The notes: generated by a model not told the origin, from the sequence alone. A stretch of DNA of 42,719 nt from Ilyobacter polytropus (GCA_003246855.1 QKCP01000164.1:1-42719), one strand, 5' to 3'; numbered from the stretch's first letter, positions 25,335 through 34,603 are shown. Program-made: numbers and translations.

Positions 25335-25607
25335 CTAATATTTTATCTTGAAATCACTATGCATCCTTGTTTCTATACTGGACTCGTCTATCCTTGTAAC
25401 CTTTGAAAATCCATTCCCTTTTATGACTGCACTTTTTAAGTTTTTCACATCTCCAGGGTTCCCCTGAGCCAATATCTCTACGGTTCCGTCATCTAGGTTT
25501 TTTACGTATCCGCTTACCCCAAACTCCTTTGCTGTATACTGTATGAAGTACCTGAACCCAACCCCCTGCACTCTTCCATGTAATATCATTATTTTTGAAA
25601 CTTTCAT
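25335..25607 (-). CDS. acyP: Acylphosphatase
   Basis: A 90-residue acylphosphatase hydrolysing carboxyl-phosphate bonds such as acetyl phosphate. The phosphate loop GRVQGVGFR (11-19, catalytic Arg19) and catalytic Asn37 in GYVKNLDDGTVEI are intact. The ribosome site is a run of G (GGGGGG) at the usual distance. It ends about 330 bases after the guaA start and shares the minus strand; the M20 gene upstream may be in the same transcript. Confidence 0.95.
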   Translation of the reverse strand: MKVSKIMILHGRVQGVGFRYFIQYTAKEFGVSGYVKNLDDGTVEILAQGNPGDVKNLKSAVIKGNGFSKVTRIDESSIETRMHSDFKIKY

Positions 25608-25719
25608 AGTAATGCCCCCCTTATTAGCCCCTCTTTTAACAAAAGTTCTAACTCTATTTTTACCCAGTTCGAACTCTTATCCTTTAAAATATTTAAAATT
25701 CCTTATAAAAGAATTTTGA

Positions 25720-26862
25720 CTATATTGCCCCCATCTCTTTTGATACCTCTATGAATACCTTAAGTCCCTCTTTCAACACCACTTCGTCGAAATTAAACCT
25801 GCTGTTGTGCAGAGGATAGCAAAACTCATCAGTCCTAGTCCCGAGCATAAAAAATATTCCCGGAACAGCCTCCTGATAGTATGAAAAGTCCTCAGCAAGC
25901 ATAAGCGGTTCCATCTCGATAAAATTACTTTTCCCTTCAATGGCAGCCTTGAAATGCTCATACAGTTTGCCATCGTTCACCACAGGCGGGTAAAGTGGTC
26001 TTATATCCTCTTTTATCTCCACGCCGTAGGCTAACTCCATCCCCCTGTTTATATCTTTTATCCTCTTAATAATAGTATTATAGACTTCGTTGGAAAAAGT
26101 TCTAACCGTCCCTTCCAATATAACGTCCTGGGCTATTATATTTCTGACGTCTCCACCTCTTATTTTACCTATTGTTATAACCGAACCCTCCACCGGGGAT
26201 AGGCTCCTACCTATTATACCCTGGTAGGCTTCCACCAACTTTGAGGCTACGTATATGGCGTCTATACCTGTGTGCGGCATAGCCCCGTGGGCGCTCTTAC
26301 CTATTACCTTAAAATCTAGTTCGGCTGTCTTTGCCATTAGTGGTCCTCTCTTGCACCCTATTGTCCCCTGATCAAGGTTCGGAAACAAGTGCAGGCCGAA
26401 GATAGCCTTTATGTTGTATTTTTCAAAGATTCCAGTTTCTACTATATCCTTGGCTCCACCCGGACCTTCTTCAGCCGGCTGGAAAACCAGCAGTATTCCC
26501 TTTTTTGGTTTTCCAAAAGTAGAAAGGTATTTTGCAAAGCCCAACAGTATGGACATATGCCCATCATGTCCGCAGGCGTGCATCCTCCCTTTGTGCTCGG
26601 AACTGTAACTTACATCATTTTTTTCCTCTATCTCAAGGGCGTCCATATCAGCACGAAATGCAACCCCGTCCTCTTGCTCTCCATCTATATAGACATAAAG
26701 CCCGGTTTCTGCTATTTTTACAGGCTCATAACCGTACTCTTTTAATTTTGATTCTAAAAAGCTGAGGGTTTTAAATTCCTTAAATCCAGTTTCCGGTATT
26801 TTATGGAGCTCCCTCCTGCAGTAGGTCATCTCTATTTGTAAATTGTTTAAATCCAGGTTCAT
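25720..26862 (-). CDS. M20D amidohydrolase, likely N-acetyldiaminopimelate deacetylase
   Basis: A 380-residue zinc aminoacylase-type enzyme. RRELHKIPETGF near the N-terminus, HACGHDGH (95-102, Cys97 and His99), PAEEGPGGA (Glu131/Glu132), GLHLFP (His158), SAHGAMPH and the late AEDFSYY are family motifs. It could be a general N-acyl-amino-acid or hippurate hydrolase. However, the RRELHKIPExGF start resembles B. subtilis DapL/YkuR, and the gene sits divergently next to a dap operon that contains dapH and patA but no deacetylase. I therefore favour N-acetyl-LL-diaminopimelate deacetylase (DapL). M20D members are hard to tell apart, so the substrate is inference. Confidence 0.82.
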   Translation of the reverse strand: MNLDLNNLQIEMTYCRRELHKIPETGFKEFKTLSFLESKLKEYGYEPVKIAETGLYVYIDGEQEDGVAFRADMDALEIEEKNDVSYSSEHKGRMHACGHDGHMSILLGFAKYLSTFGKPKKGILLVFQPAEEGPGGAKDIVETGIFEKYNIKAIFGLHLFPNLDQGTIGCKRGPLMAKTAELDFKVIGKSAHGAMPHTGIDAIYVASKLVEAYQGIIGRSLSPVEGSVITIGKIRGGDVRNIIAQDVILEGTVRTFSNEVYNTIIKRIKDINRGMELAYGVEIKEDIRPLYPPVVNDGKLYEHFKAAIEGKSNFIEMEPLMLAEDFSYYQEAVPGIFFMLGTRTDEFCYPLHNSRFNFDEVVLKEGLKVFIEVSKEMGAI

Positions 26863-27018
26863 AAAACTTCCCCCTATTATGAAAATTCTTAATTAAATTA
26901 TTATATTCTTAATACAGAGCTTATTTAAAATATAAATTATATATAGGTGTTATTCAAATAATATATTTTTATTAAAGTTGATTTATTGATACAATACTTG
27001 AAAAATGAATACACTTTC

Positions 27019-27192
27019 AGATAGAGGTGCAGAGGGTCAATAGTAAAACTGCAGAGAATGGCAATTCTTTGAAGCAGTATGAAAGGGGCATCTGCCGAAA
27101 GGGAAACTCCAGCCAGGGTTTTTCTTGGGGACCGGGATAATATCCCTGTCACTGTCATTATGTCCATGCCAGAACATAATGGGGGGCTATCA
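27019..27192 (+). ncRNA. Lysine riboswitch upstream of dapF
   Basis: GATAGAGGTGC (27020-27030) opens the aptamer and GGGGGGCTATC (27181-27191) closes it, P1 being GATAG / CTATC. Between them are the lysine-class core elements: AGTA (27042-27045), GAAAGGGGCATCTGCCGAAA (27081-27100) and a long two-arm region. The context (first gene of a lysine/diaminopimelate operon) fits. Lysine should favour the downstream terminator. Confidence 0.93.
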
Positions 27193-27229
27193 GCTTTTGT
27201 GGGCAATTATTTTTACATTTGTATACAAC

Positions 27230-27261
27230 GGTTGATGGCTTTTATGCCGTCAGCCTTTTTT
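27230..27261 (+). terminator. Lysine riboswitch terminator
   Basis: GGTTGATGGC / GCCGTCAGCC, 10 pairs including two wobbles, six-base loop, then six T. Lies 150 bases before dapF. Confidence 0.92.
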
Positions 27262-27407
27262 ATTTCCCAATATTTTTATTTTAAATTTTGCCAAATAAGC
27301 GGGAATGGAATAATATAGTTATATGGACTTGGTCATGCTAAAAAAAATCAACAAAAACAAGAAATATGTAACTGCAGATTGCTTGTTTGCGGTAACGAGG
27401 AGGACAG

Positions 27408-28235
27408 ATGTTAAAGTTTGAAAAATATCACGGCTTAGGTAATGATTTTATAATATTTATGGAAGAGGATGTAGAGAATTTAGACTATTCCGAACTAGCA
27501 AAAAAAGTCTGCCATAGAAACCTAGGTATAGGAGCCGATGGTATGATGATAGTTTCAAAGGATGAAGATAACGGGATGCCAAAAATGCTATTTTTCAACC
27601 AGGACGGTAGCCAGGCTCCTATGTGTGGCAATGGTATACGTTGCTTCTCTCACTACCTTTACGATAAAAAACTCGTCCAAGATAAAAACTTCAAGGTGGC
27701 CACCTTGGGTGGGGTAATGGATATATCCATCTTCCCTGAAGAATTTTTCAATGCAAAAGTTAACATAGGGAAGGCTTTTTTAGAAACTGAAAAGATTCCT
27801 ATGACTACAAAAAAAGCCAGCTTTATTAACCAAAAAATAGAGGTATTAGGCCAGGAATTAGAGCTTTCATCACTTTTTCTTGGTACCACCCACACGGTTG
27901 TGTTTGTAGACAATCTAGAAAATACCCAGGTTGAAAAGATAGGCCCTGCAGTGGAAAATCACCCGCTATACCCGGTGAAAACAAACGTAAACTTCTGTGA
28001 AATAGTAGACAAAAACAAGGTCCTTTTAAAGACTTGGGAAAGAGGAGTAGGAGTCACTTACGCCTGCGGTACCGGTGCCAGCTCAACTGTTTTTGTAGGT
28101 AACCTTTTAGGCAAACTTTCGGATAAGGCTACAGTCGTGTTGCCTTACGGTGAGCTTTTCATAGAAATTGCCGGAAACGATGTCTATATGACCGGTCCAA
28201 GTGAAAAAATAGCAGAAGGTTTTTATAATTATTAG
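27408..28235 (+). CDS. dapF: Diaminopimelate epimerase
   Basis: A 275-residue cofactor-independent epimerase turning LL- into meso-diaminopimelate. Both catalytic cysteines are present in their motifs: Cys73 (MCGNGIRCF) and Cys220 (ACGTGASS). The N-terminus KYHGLGNDFI is typical. Start ATG follows GAGGAGGA. First gene of the lysine-riboswitch-controlled operon dapF-dapA-dapB-dapH-patA. Placing the last pathway step first in the operon is unusual but not unique. Confidence 0.97.
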   Translation: MLKFEKYHGLGNDFIIFMEEDVENLDYSELAKKVCHRNLGIGADGMMIVSKDEDNGMPKMLFFNQDGSQAPMCGNGIRCFSHYLYDKKLVQDKNFKVATLGGVMDISIFPEEFFNAKVNIGKAFLETEKIPMTTKKASFINQKIEVLGQELELSSLFLGTTHTVVFVDNLENTQVEKIGPAVENHPLYPVKTNVNFCEIVDKNKVLLKTWERGVGVTYACGTGASSTVFVGNLLGKLSDKATVVLPYGELFIEIAGNDVYMTGPSEKIAEGFYNY

Positions 28236-28300
28236 ATTTTTATCTTTTTTTATTTATAATAATACACTTAGATGATAAAATGACAAGGAGGATTTATAAT

Positions 28301-29191
28301 ATGAGTATTTTTGTAGGTTCAGGAGTAGCTCTTGTAACACCATTTGATGAAAATAACAGGGTTAATTATGAAAAGTTGAAAGAATTAGTGGAGTACCACA
28401 TTGAAAATGATACTGATGCACTGGTTGTCGTTGGGACAACAGGAGAGGCTTCTACTCTTCCTGACGAAGAACATATATCTGTTATAAAATACTGCGCAGA
28501 TATGGCTGCTGGAAGGCTCCCTATCGTTGCAGGTACAGGAAGTAACGACACAGAGCATGCTGTAAAACTCAGCGTAATGGCGGAAAAAGCTGGGGCAGAC
28601 GCGCTTTTAGTGGTTACACCTTACTACAACAAAACAAACAAAAGCGGGCTTATAAAACACTACGAGGCCATAGCAAACAGTGTAAATATACCTATCATAC
28701 TTTACAACGTACCTGGTAGAACTGGTCTTAGCATTCCACTAGATGTTATGGTTGAGCTAAGTAAAAATGAAAAAATAGTTGGTATAAAAGAGGCCAGCGG
28801 GGACATCAGCTATGTTGGCGAGATAGCTAGGCTTTGCGGAGAGGATTTTGCAATATACTCAGGAAATGATGACATAATAGTACCAGTTATGTCTCTTGGA
28901 GGAAAAGGAGTTATCTCGGTTCTTGCAAACTTTATGCCAAAAGAAACTCACGACATGGTCATCAGCTACCTTGACGGCGACGTTAAAAAATCTAGAGAGA
29001 TGCAGCTAAAGTACAACGATCTTATCCACACTCTTTTCATTGAAACAAACCCAATCCCTGTAAAAAAAGCTATGAATCTACTTGGGATGAATGTAGGAGG
29101 GCTAAGACTGCCGCTTGACGAACTTAGTGAGGCAAGTACTAAAATACTCGCTGAAAAATTAAAAAATTTAGGTTTTGAGGTGAAATTATGA
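28301..29191 (+). CDS. dapA: 4-Hydroxy-tetrahydrodipicolinate synthase
   Basis: A 296-residue TIM-barrel enzyme condensing pyruvate with aspartate semialdehyde. Schiff-base Lys163 (GIKEASGD), Tyr135 and Arg140 (YNVPGRTG) and Thr46/Thr47 (GTTGEAS) match the E. coli residues at a constant offset of 2. The start at 28301 follows AAGGAGG; an upstream in-frame start at 28280 lies before that site. Its stop overlaps the dapB start by four bases (ATGA), so translation is coupled. Confidence 0.97.
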   Translation: MSIFVGSGVALVTPFDENNRVNYEKLKELVEYHIENDTDALVVVGTTGEASTLPDEEHISVIKYCADMAAGRLPIVAGTGSNDTEHAVKLSVMAEKAGADALLVVTPYYNKTNKSGLIKHYEAIANSVNIPIILYNVPGRTGLSIPLDVMVELSKNEKIVGIKEASGDISYVGEIARLCGEDFAIYSGNDDIIVPVMSLGGKGVISVLANFMPKETHDMVISYLDGDVKKSREMQLKYNDLIHTLFIETNPIPVKKAMNLLGMNVGGLRLPLDELSEASTKILAEKLKNLGFEVKL

Positions 29192-29934
29192 AAATAGCTG
29201 TATATGGCTATGGTGCCATGGGTAGGCTCCTTGCCAATGAAATAATAGAGAGACAGGGCATGGAGCTTGTTGCCTGTATCGAAGCAGTAGGAGATATCAC
29301 TGAAAAGTATGTTTTTAAAAGCTTAGAAGAAGTAGGGAAAAAAATTGACCTGATAATCGACTTTTCACACTATTCAAATATCGATAAGGTTATCGACTAC
29401 GCTGCTAAGAACAACACTGCGGTTGTTATAGCCACCACTGGACACAGTGATGAGCAGATCGAAAAAATAAAAGAAGCTTCCAATGTTATTCCCGTGCTTT
29501 TTGCTTCTAATACCTCGCTGGGGATAAATCTTCTAAACGAAATAATGAAAAAAATAGTGCCTATACTTGCAGAAGGGTTCGACATCGAACTTATAGAAAA
29601 ACACCACAACAAAAAGCTGGATTCGCCTAGCGGTACAGCAAAAACTCTTCTTGAGACGATAAATAGCGTACTTGAGGAAGAAAGAACTCTATCACACGGT
29701 AGATTTGGCCTCAAGAAAAGAGAGAAAAACGAAATTGGCGTACACGCTGTAAGGGGTGGAACCATCGTTGGAGAGCACAGCGTAATCTTCGCTGGAACAG
29801 ATGAGATCATCGAGATAAAACATGAGGCGCACTCTAAAAAAGTCTTTGTAGCGGGGGCACTAAAAGCTGCCGAATTCCTATTTGGGAAAGAACCAGGACT
29901 TTACGAAATGAAAGACGTACTAAACTTAGATTAA
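29188..29934 (+). CDS. dapB: 4-Hydroxy-tetrahydrodipicolinate reductase
   Basis: A 248-residue NAD(P)H-dependent reductase, second step of the diaminopimelate pathway. Nucleotide-binding [11 protein letters not shown] (5-15), and the active-site string [16 protein letters not shown] with the catalytic His-His and Lys are present, as is [14 protein letters not shown] in the C-terminal domain. Overlaps dapA by four bases; dapH begins 17 bases downstream. Confidence 0.97.
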   Translation: MKIAVYGYGAMGRLLANEIIERQGMELVACIEAVGDITEKYVFKSLEEVGKKIDLIIDFSHYSNIDKVIDYAAKNNTAVVIATTGHSDEQIEKIKEASNVIPVLFASNTSLGINLLNEIMKKIVPILAEGFDIELIEKHHNKKLDSPSGTAKTLLETINSVLEEERTLSHGRFGLKKREKNEIGVHAVRGGTIVGEHSVIFAGTDEIIEIKHEAHSKKVFVAGALKAAEFLFGKEPGLYEMKDVLNLD

Positions 29935-29951
29935 GGGAGGAACACATTAAA

Positions 29952-30665
29952 ATGTCAAATTTAAACAATGCACAAGAAATTATCAAGTTCATCAAGGAGG
30001 CTAAAAAAGCAACTCCTGTAAAAGCTTATATTAAAGGCGATTTAGACGGAATAGACTTTTCAGAATGTAAAGTTTTCGGAAACGGAAACAGTAGGGTAGT
30101 AATAGGGGACTGGAAAGCTGTCTCTAATATCCTCGAAGAGAACAAAGGAAAAATCGAAGACTACTACATTGAAAACGACAGAAGAAATTCTGCTGTACCT
30201 ATGCTGGACCTAAAAAATATAAACGCAAGAATAGAGCCTGGAGCTATAATAAGAGATAAAGTAAAAATAGGAAACAACGCTGTTATCATGATGGGAGCTT
30301 CTATCAATATAGGTGCAGAAATCGGTGACGGAACTATGATAGACATGAACGTTGTGCTTGGAGGAAGAGCAACTGTAGGTAAGAACTGCCATATCGGTGC
30401 AGGTGCTGTCCTTGCAGGTGTTATCGAGCCGCCTTCAGCAGACCCTGTTGTTGTAGAAGATGACGTAGTTGTCGGAGCAAATGCTGTTGTTCTTGAAGGG
30501 GTAAGAATAGGTAAAGGTTCTGTCGTTGCAGCAGGGGCTATTGTTACTGCAGACGTGCCTGAAGGTGTGGTTGTTGCTGGTAGTCCTGCTAGGATAATCA
30601 AAAACAAGGATGAGAAAACTGCCGGTAAAACAGAGATCATAGAAGATTTAAGAAATTTAGATTAG
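29952..30665 (+). CDS. dapH: Tetrahydrodipicolinate N-acetyltransferase
   Basis: A 237-residue left-handed beta-helix acetyltransferase. The N-terminal 85 residues ([33 protein letters not shown]) and the hexapeptide region ([40 protein letters not shown]) closely resemble B. subtilis DapH, not the succinyl-type DapD of E. coli. It therefore commits the pathway to the N-acetyl branch. Ribosome site GGGAGG is about 11 bases from the ATG. Start of patA follows by 14 bases. Confidence 0.95.
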   Translation: MSNLNNAQEIIKFIKEAKKATPVKAYIKGDLDGIDFSECKVFGNGNSRVVIGDWKAVSNILEENKGKIEDYYIENDRRNSAVPMLDLKNINARIEPGAIIRDKVKIGNNAVIMMGASINIGAEIGDGTMIDMNVVLGGRATVGKNCHIGAGAVLAGVIEPPSADPVVVEDDVVVGANAVVLEGVRIGKGSVVAAGAIVTADVPEGVVVAGSPARIIKNKDEKTAGKTEIIEDLRNLD

Positions 30666-30679
30666 TCTGGTGATTGGCT

Positions 30680-31819
30680 ATGTATATTAATCCTAGAGTA
30701 AAAGAGTTAGAAGTATCTATAATAAGACAAATAGCTCAAAAAGCAGCAAAGATGGACGATGTCATAAACCTAACTATAGGGGAGCCCGACATACCTACTC
30801 CACGTGTTATAGTTGAAAAATCTATAGAATATATGAAAAACAACCAGTTAAAATACGCACCTACAGGCGGACTGGAAGAACTCAGGATTGAAATTGCAAA
30901 ATTTTACGACGAAAAGTATGGTATCAAGTACGACAAAGACGAAGTGTTGATAACCTGCGGTTCTACAGAAGCTCTTTCTACCACCCTAAAGGGTATCCTT
31001 GCAAAAGATGACGAAGTTATAATAATAAACCCGGCTTTTTCCCTTTATGACGCCCTAGTGCATATGTACGATGCAAAAGCTGTACATATAGATGTATCTA
31101 AAAATGACTTTATCCTTACAAGCAGCATGATAGAGGAAGTTATAAATGAAAAAACAAAAGCTATAATATTAAATTACCCTTCAAATCCAAGCGGGACAAT
31201 ACTTCCAAAAGAAAATATAGTAGAAATAGCTAATTTTTTAGCCAATAAAGATATCTACATTATTTCAGATGAGATCTATAGTGAAGTGATATTTGGAAAA
31301 GAGGAGTACTACTCCATAGCAAAATGCGATAACGTCAAAGACAAGGTCATAGTAATAAATGGTTTTTCAAAATCACATTCCATGACTGGGTGGAGGATAG
31401 GGTACCTTCTGGCACCATTAAACATTAGAAAAGAACTTATAAAAGTAAATCAATATACCATCACCTCTCCTTCAACTCTTTCTGAATATGGGGCTATCGT
31501 GGCTCTGCAGGAAGTAAGCGACGTCAGCTCTATGGCGGAAGAATATGGTAGAAGGGCAAACTTAGTCACAAACAGACTTAGAGAACTTGGGTTTGAGGTT
31601 GCAGATGCACAGGGGGCTTTTTATATATTTGCAAATTACAAAAAATTTAGTGACAAAGACTCCCTAACTTTTGTTTTAGATATATTAGAAAAGGCAAAAG
31701 TTGCACTTGTACCAGGCAGCGCATTCGGTGTGGATGGCTACATAAGAGTTGCCTGCACACTCTCTCTAGATAATCTTAAAACTGCTATGGATAGACTTGA
31801 AAAATATTTGAATTCTTAA
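30680..31819 (+). CDS. patA: Class I/II aminotransferase, likely N-acetyl-diaminopimelate aminotransferase
   Basis: A 379-residue PLP aminotransferase of fold type I. Pyridoxal Lys231 (GFSKSHSMTGWRIGYL), NYPSNPSG near 165-172, the DEIY motif (197-200) and the substrate-binding Arg near the C-terminus (GYIRVACTLS) are present. Being last in the dap operon right after dapH suggests the role of B. subtilis PatA, making N-acetyl-LL-diaminopimelate. Aspartate or aromatic aminotransferase activity cannot be excluded from sequence. Start ATG 30680 follows GGTGAT; a TTG six bases earlier has no room for a ribosome site. Confidence 0.87.
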   Translation: MYINPRVKELEVSIIRQIAQKAAKMDDVINLTIGEPDIPTPRVIVEKSIEYMKNNQLKYAPTGGLEELRIEIAKFYDEKYGIKYDKDEVLITCGSTEALSTTLKGILAKDDEVIIINPAFSLYDALVHMYDAKAVHIDVSKNDFILTSSMIEEVINEKTKAIILNYPSNPSGTILPKENIVEIANFLANKDIYIISDEIYSEVIFGKEEYYSIAKCDNVKDKVIVINGFSKSHSMTGWRIGYLLAPLNIRKELIKVNQYTITSPSTLSEYGAIVALQEVSDVSSMAEEYGRRANLVTNRLRELGFEVADAQGAFYIFANYKKFSDKDSLTFVLDILEKAKVALVPGSAFGVDGYIRVACTLSLDNLKTAMDRLEKYLNS

Positions 31820-31824
31820 AATTT

Positions 31825-31853
31825 AAGAAGAGAACTCGTTTCTCTTCTTTTTT
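31825..31853 (+). terminator. Terminator of the dap operon
   Basis: AAGAAGAGAA / TTCTCTTCTT with five-base loop, T run to 31853. Confidence 0.88.
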
Positions 31854-31870
31854 ATAATTTTTAAAAAGCA

Positions 31871-31900
31871 AAATCCAAGAACAATATCTTGGATTTTTTT
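31871..31900. terminator. Convergent hairpin at the end of the minus-strand membrane protein gene
   Basis: AAATCCAAGA / TCTTGGATTT, six-base loop, followed on the plus strand by TTTT. Two bases from the stop of the minus-strand gene, so it may end transcription from both sides. Confidence 0.7.
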
Positions 31901-32405
31901 AATCTTCACTCTTTATTATTTTAAACTTCTCTTTAAAATATTCCTTTAAAACTGCAGCAAACTCAACCCTATTTTTCATTATCAGCGGTATTATTATCTG
32001 TTTTTTATCTTTTGTTACTATAGATATGCAGGCTTCTAATTTTTTTGAGCCAGGAGGTACTATCCTACTAAGTTCCACCTCTTCTACCTCTTCCAAGTTG
32101 ATATCTATGTTCTTATTTTTAAGATGCCCCTTTTCAAAATTCACCTTTAGATTGTAATCATAAGCCATCTTTATATTATAAAATCCTAAAAACGTTACGA
32201 ATGCCGCTAGCAATAAAAGTCCTGTGCTGCCACCCTCCTCAAGGTTAAAGTATAGGTATATCTCAAACATCCCCATCAACAGAAGAGGTATCCCGGTAAG
32301 GAGCCATATCGCCTTTCTCCTAAAATTTAATCCGTAGCTATAGCTGTTCTTTAATTTTATTTTTTTGTTCTCAATCTTCTTTACCAAATCGTCATAAAAA
32401 AACAT
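31899..32405 (-). CDS. Membrane protein with two helices and a PH-like tail, unknown function
   Basis: A 168-residue protein with a basic N-terminus, two adjacent transmembrane helices (about 31-50 and 60-78) and a C-terminal soluble domain of beta-strands and a final helix (LKVNFEKGHLKNKNIDINL...). The layout is like bacterial PH-domain/YcxB-type membrane proteins, but no signature proves it. Start has GGGGAGGG upstream. It follows the glpX terminator by 16 bases, so it is either read through or has a promoter I cannot see. Confidence 0.7.
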   Translation of the reverse strand: MFFYDDLVKKIENKKIKLKNSYSYGLNFRRKAIWLLTGIPLLLMGMFEIYLYFNLEEGGSTGLLLLAAFVTFLGFYNIKMAYDYNLKVNFEKGHLKNKNIDINLEEVEEVELSRIVPPGSKKLEACISIVTKDKKQIIIPLIMKNRVEFAAVLKEYFKEKFKIIKSED

Positions 32406-32420
32406 AAGCCCTCCCCTGTT

Positions 32421-32443
32421 AAAAAAGCAGACCTAAGTCTGCC
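32421..32443 (-). terminator. Terminator of glpX and the long minus-strand operon
   Basis: Minus-strand GGCAGAC-TTAG-GTCTGC followed by six T. Confidence 0.82.
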
Positions 32444-32451
32444 TTATATTT

Positions 32452-33465
32452 TTATTTTATTAGTTCTTTAAGCTCTTCACTTTTATAGTCTAGATTGTGT
32501 ACAGAGTTTATATACCTAATGGTTCTTGTTTTTCCTCTTATTAGAAGTGTCTGGGTAGAAGCTATGTTCCCCCTTATCTTAATTCCTTCTAAAAGGTCAC
32601 CCTTCGTTATCCCTGTAGCTGAAAAGATAACCTCATCATCTTTTACAAGATCATCCATGGTTAGTTTTTTAGTTATATCTATCCCCATCTCCTGGCATCT
32701 TATCTTTTCATAGTTTGAAATCTTGTCATTTTCCAGTGTTATACCTTTTACCTCGCTTCTAAGTTTTAGCCTGGCATTCATTTCCCCACCAAGTGCTTTT
32801 AGAGCAGCAGCTGATATTACTCCCTCTGGGGCTCCTCCTATACCGTATAGCATATCGATATCAGAATCAAATATAGCCGCAAGTACTGATCCAGCTACGT
32901 CTCCGTCTGGAAGTGCATACACCTTAACCCCTAATTTCTGAAGGTCCTTTATTATTTTTTCATGTCTAGGTTTATCAAGTATAACTATAGACAGCTCGTC
33001 TAAAGTTTTTCCAAGCTTTTCCGCCACTCTGTTCACATTATCTATTATAGGGTCATCTAGGTTAATTGCACCCACAGCCCCTGGTCCTACTATAAGCTTT
33101 TCCATGTACATATCAGGCGCTTTCAAGAAAGATCCCTTGTTCCCAACCGCAAGAACCGCTATTGCATTGGGCTGCCCCTGTGCTGTCATCCTGGTCCCCT
33201 CTATAGGGTCTACAGCTATATCTACTTTATGTTCGGATTCTTTATCCCCAAGTCTTTCACCTATATAAAGCATAGGAGCTTCATCTATCTCCCCTTCTCC
33301 TATTACTATCTCCCCATCCATATCGATACTGTTAAGCATACTTCTCATAGCATCTACCGCCGCTTGGTCTGCAAGGTCCTTGTTCCCTCTTCCCACCCAT
33401 TTATAGGCGGCTAGGGCTGCTGCTTCGGTTACCCTGGCAAATTCAAGTGCTAATTCTCTCTTCAT
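32452..33465 (-). CDS. glpX: Class II fructose-1,6-bisphosphatase
   Basis: A 337-residue GlpX-type phosphatase of gluconeogenesis. Metal ligands of E. coli GlpX are matched by Asp33, Glu57 (IGEGEIDEAPM), Asp86 and Glu89 (DPIEGT), and GIGGAPEGVISAAALKALGG is a strong family signature. Start ATG follows AGGAGG and lies 14 bases after the ftsB-like gene, so it is the last gene of the envelope operon. A carbon-metabolism gene in this operon is not explained by function. Confidence 0.96.
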   Translation of the reverse strand: MKRELALEFARVTEAAALAAYKWVGRGNKDLADQAAVDAMRSMLNSIDMDGEIVIGEGEIDEAPMLYIGERLGDKESEHKVDIAVDPIEGTRMTAQGQPNAIAVLAVGNKGSFLKAPDMYMEKLIVGPGAVGAINLDDPIIDNVNRVAEKLGKTLDELSIVILDKPRHEKIIKDLQKLGVKVYALPDGDVAGSVLAAIFDSDIDMLYGIGGAPEGVISAAALKALGGEMNARLKLRSEVKGITLENDKISNYEKIRCQEMGIDITKKLTMDDLVKDDEVIFSATGITKGDLLEGIKIRGNIASTQTLLIRGKTRTIRYINSVHNLDYKSEELKELIK

Positions 33466-33478
33466 TACTTCCTCCTAA

Positions 33479-33754
33479 TTAATTGACTAATCTATATATT
33501 TTTTCATCCTCTTTGACCATATTAAGCCTCTCACGAGAGAGCGTCTCCACGTAAAACTCGTCGTTTAATCTTTCGATCTCTTCCTTTATATCGAAAAGTT
33601 TCTTCTCCATATTTCTATTTTTAAGCAAGAGTTCCTCTTTTTCCTGTTGTAAAACCTCTATCTTCTTGTGGTTGTCGTATATGTTTGGCAGCACATTGTA
33701 CAAAAAAATACCAAGGACTGCAAAAAGGAATATATTCAGCTTATTCTTATACAA
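33479..33754 (-). CDS. FtsB/DivIC-type cell division protein
   Basis: A 91-residue single-pass membrane protein: short basic start, transmembrane helix (NIFLFAVLGIFLYNVLPNIY), a coiled coil rich in Glu/Lys, and the C-terminal ETLSRERLNMVKEDEKIYRL, which is the FtsB/DivIC family motif. It would join the divisome at the septum. No ATG exists. I choose TTG 33754, which overlaps the stop of the DUF368 gene (TTGTATAA) and has G-rich sequence just upstream; TTG 33775 has no ribosome site. The exact start is uncertain by seven residues. Confidence 0.8.
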   Translation of the reverse strand: MYKNKLNIFLFAVLGIFLYNVLPNIYDNHKKIEVLQQEKEELLLKNRNMEKKLFDIKEEIERLNDEFYVETLSRERLNMVKEDEKIYRLVN

Positions 33755-34586
33755 CCTTCCTACCCCTTTTTTCAATTTTGAACATTAAAATAACCAGAGT
33801 AGCCCCCAGACAAAAACTTAAAGCATTAACGCCCAAATCAAAGGCAGCTAAACTGAGTCCAGGCCATATCTCTACAGCAGAAGCAGCTATAAGACCAACT
33901 ATAAAGTAAATTGTAAGCGCCCTGTGGCTTTTTAAAAGGTAGTCCACCACCCTTGAAAATATTAGTATTCCTAACACTGATCCAACGCCAACTATACCTA
34001 TCCCAAATACATTTCTGCTGTTTATAAATCCAAGTACATTATAATACTCTCCTAAAATCATAAGGAGCATAGACCCCGATATACCTGGGATTATCATGGC
34101 TGCTGATGCCAATGCCCCGCAAAATAAAAGTTTCATGGAGTAAGCTGGTGTAAGTTTGGCTGCCACTGTTCCCATACCAGATGCATCCTCGCCGTGGAGT
34201 AGGGAGATAGATACTATCAGTAAAAATCCAAAAAGAAAAAATATCAAGTTCCATTTTTTAGCATTTATTCTTTCTTCGCCTTTTAATATGCCAGGGATTG
34301 AGGCCAGTATAAGCCCCATAAAAAAGAAATTTGTCGCCTGAAAATAATTAGTGTATAGATACTCTATTGTTTTCGCAAACAATAGTATACCCACAACTAC
34401 ACCTATAAAAATTTTTGACAGAAAAAAAGCATATTTAAGTTTCTGCCTGTTGTCCACCACAAAAAACCTACCTATGGCTTCCATCAAATTTTCATATATC
34501 CCCATAATAAGTGCCAATGTCCCACCAGAAACCCCCGGTATTACATTGGCAACCCCTATAACTAAACCTTGTATTATATTTAGCAT
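33747..34586 (-). CDS. DUF368 membrane protein (PopT-like)
   Basis: A 279-residue polytopic membrane protein with about 8 helices. GVANVIPGVSGGTLALIMGIYE near the start and ALASAAMIIPGISGSMLLMILG in the second half are the paired PGxSGG-type motifs of DUF368. Members (PopT) have been shown to recycle undecaprenyl phosphate across the membrane for wall synthesis. This fits its place between mreC and the ftsB-like gene. Start ATG follows AAGGGGAAAG. Overlaps the next gene. Confidence 0.9.
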   Translation of the reverse strand: MLNIIQGLVIGVANVIPGVSGGTLALIMGIYENLMEAIGRFFVVDNRQKLKYAFFLSKIFIGVVVGILLFAKTIEYLYTNYFQATNFFFMGLILASIPGILKGEERINAKKWNLIFFLFGFLLIVSISLLHGEDASGMGTVAAKLTPAYSMKLLFCGALASAAMIIPGISGSMLLMILGEYYNVLGFINSRNVFGIGIVGVGSVLGILIFSRVVDYLLKSHRALTIYFIVGLIAASAVEIWPGLSLAAFDLGVNALSFCLGATLVILMFKIEKRGRKVV

Positions 34587-34603
34587 AACTTTCCCCTTTT
34601 TTA

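Noticed and set aside
26937-27318. Overlapping short reading frames on both strands before dapF
   Set aside because: They coincide with the lysine riboswitch and its terminator, lack ribosome sites and have no recognisable protein.
30164-30640. 158-codon frame on the minus strand
   Set aside because: Antisense to the hexapeptide repeats of dapH, whose periodicity creates the open frame.
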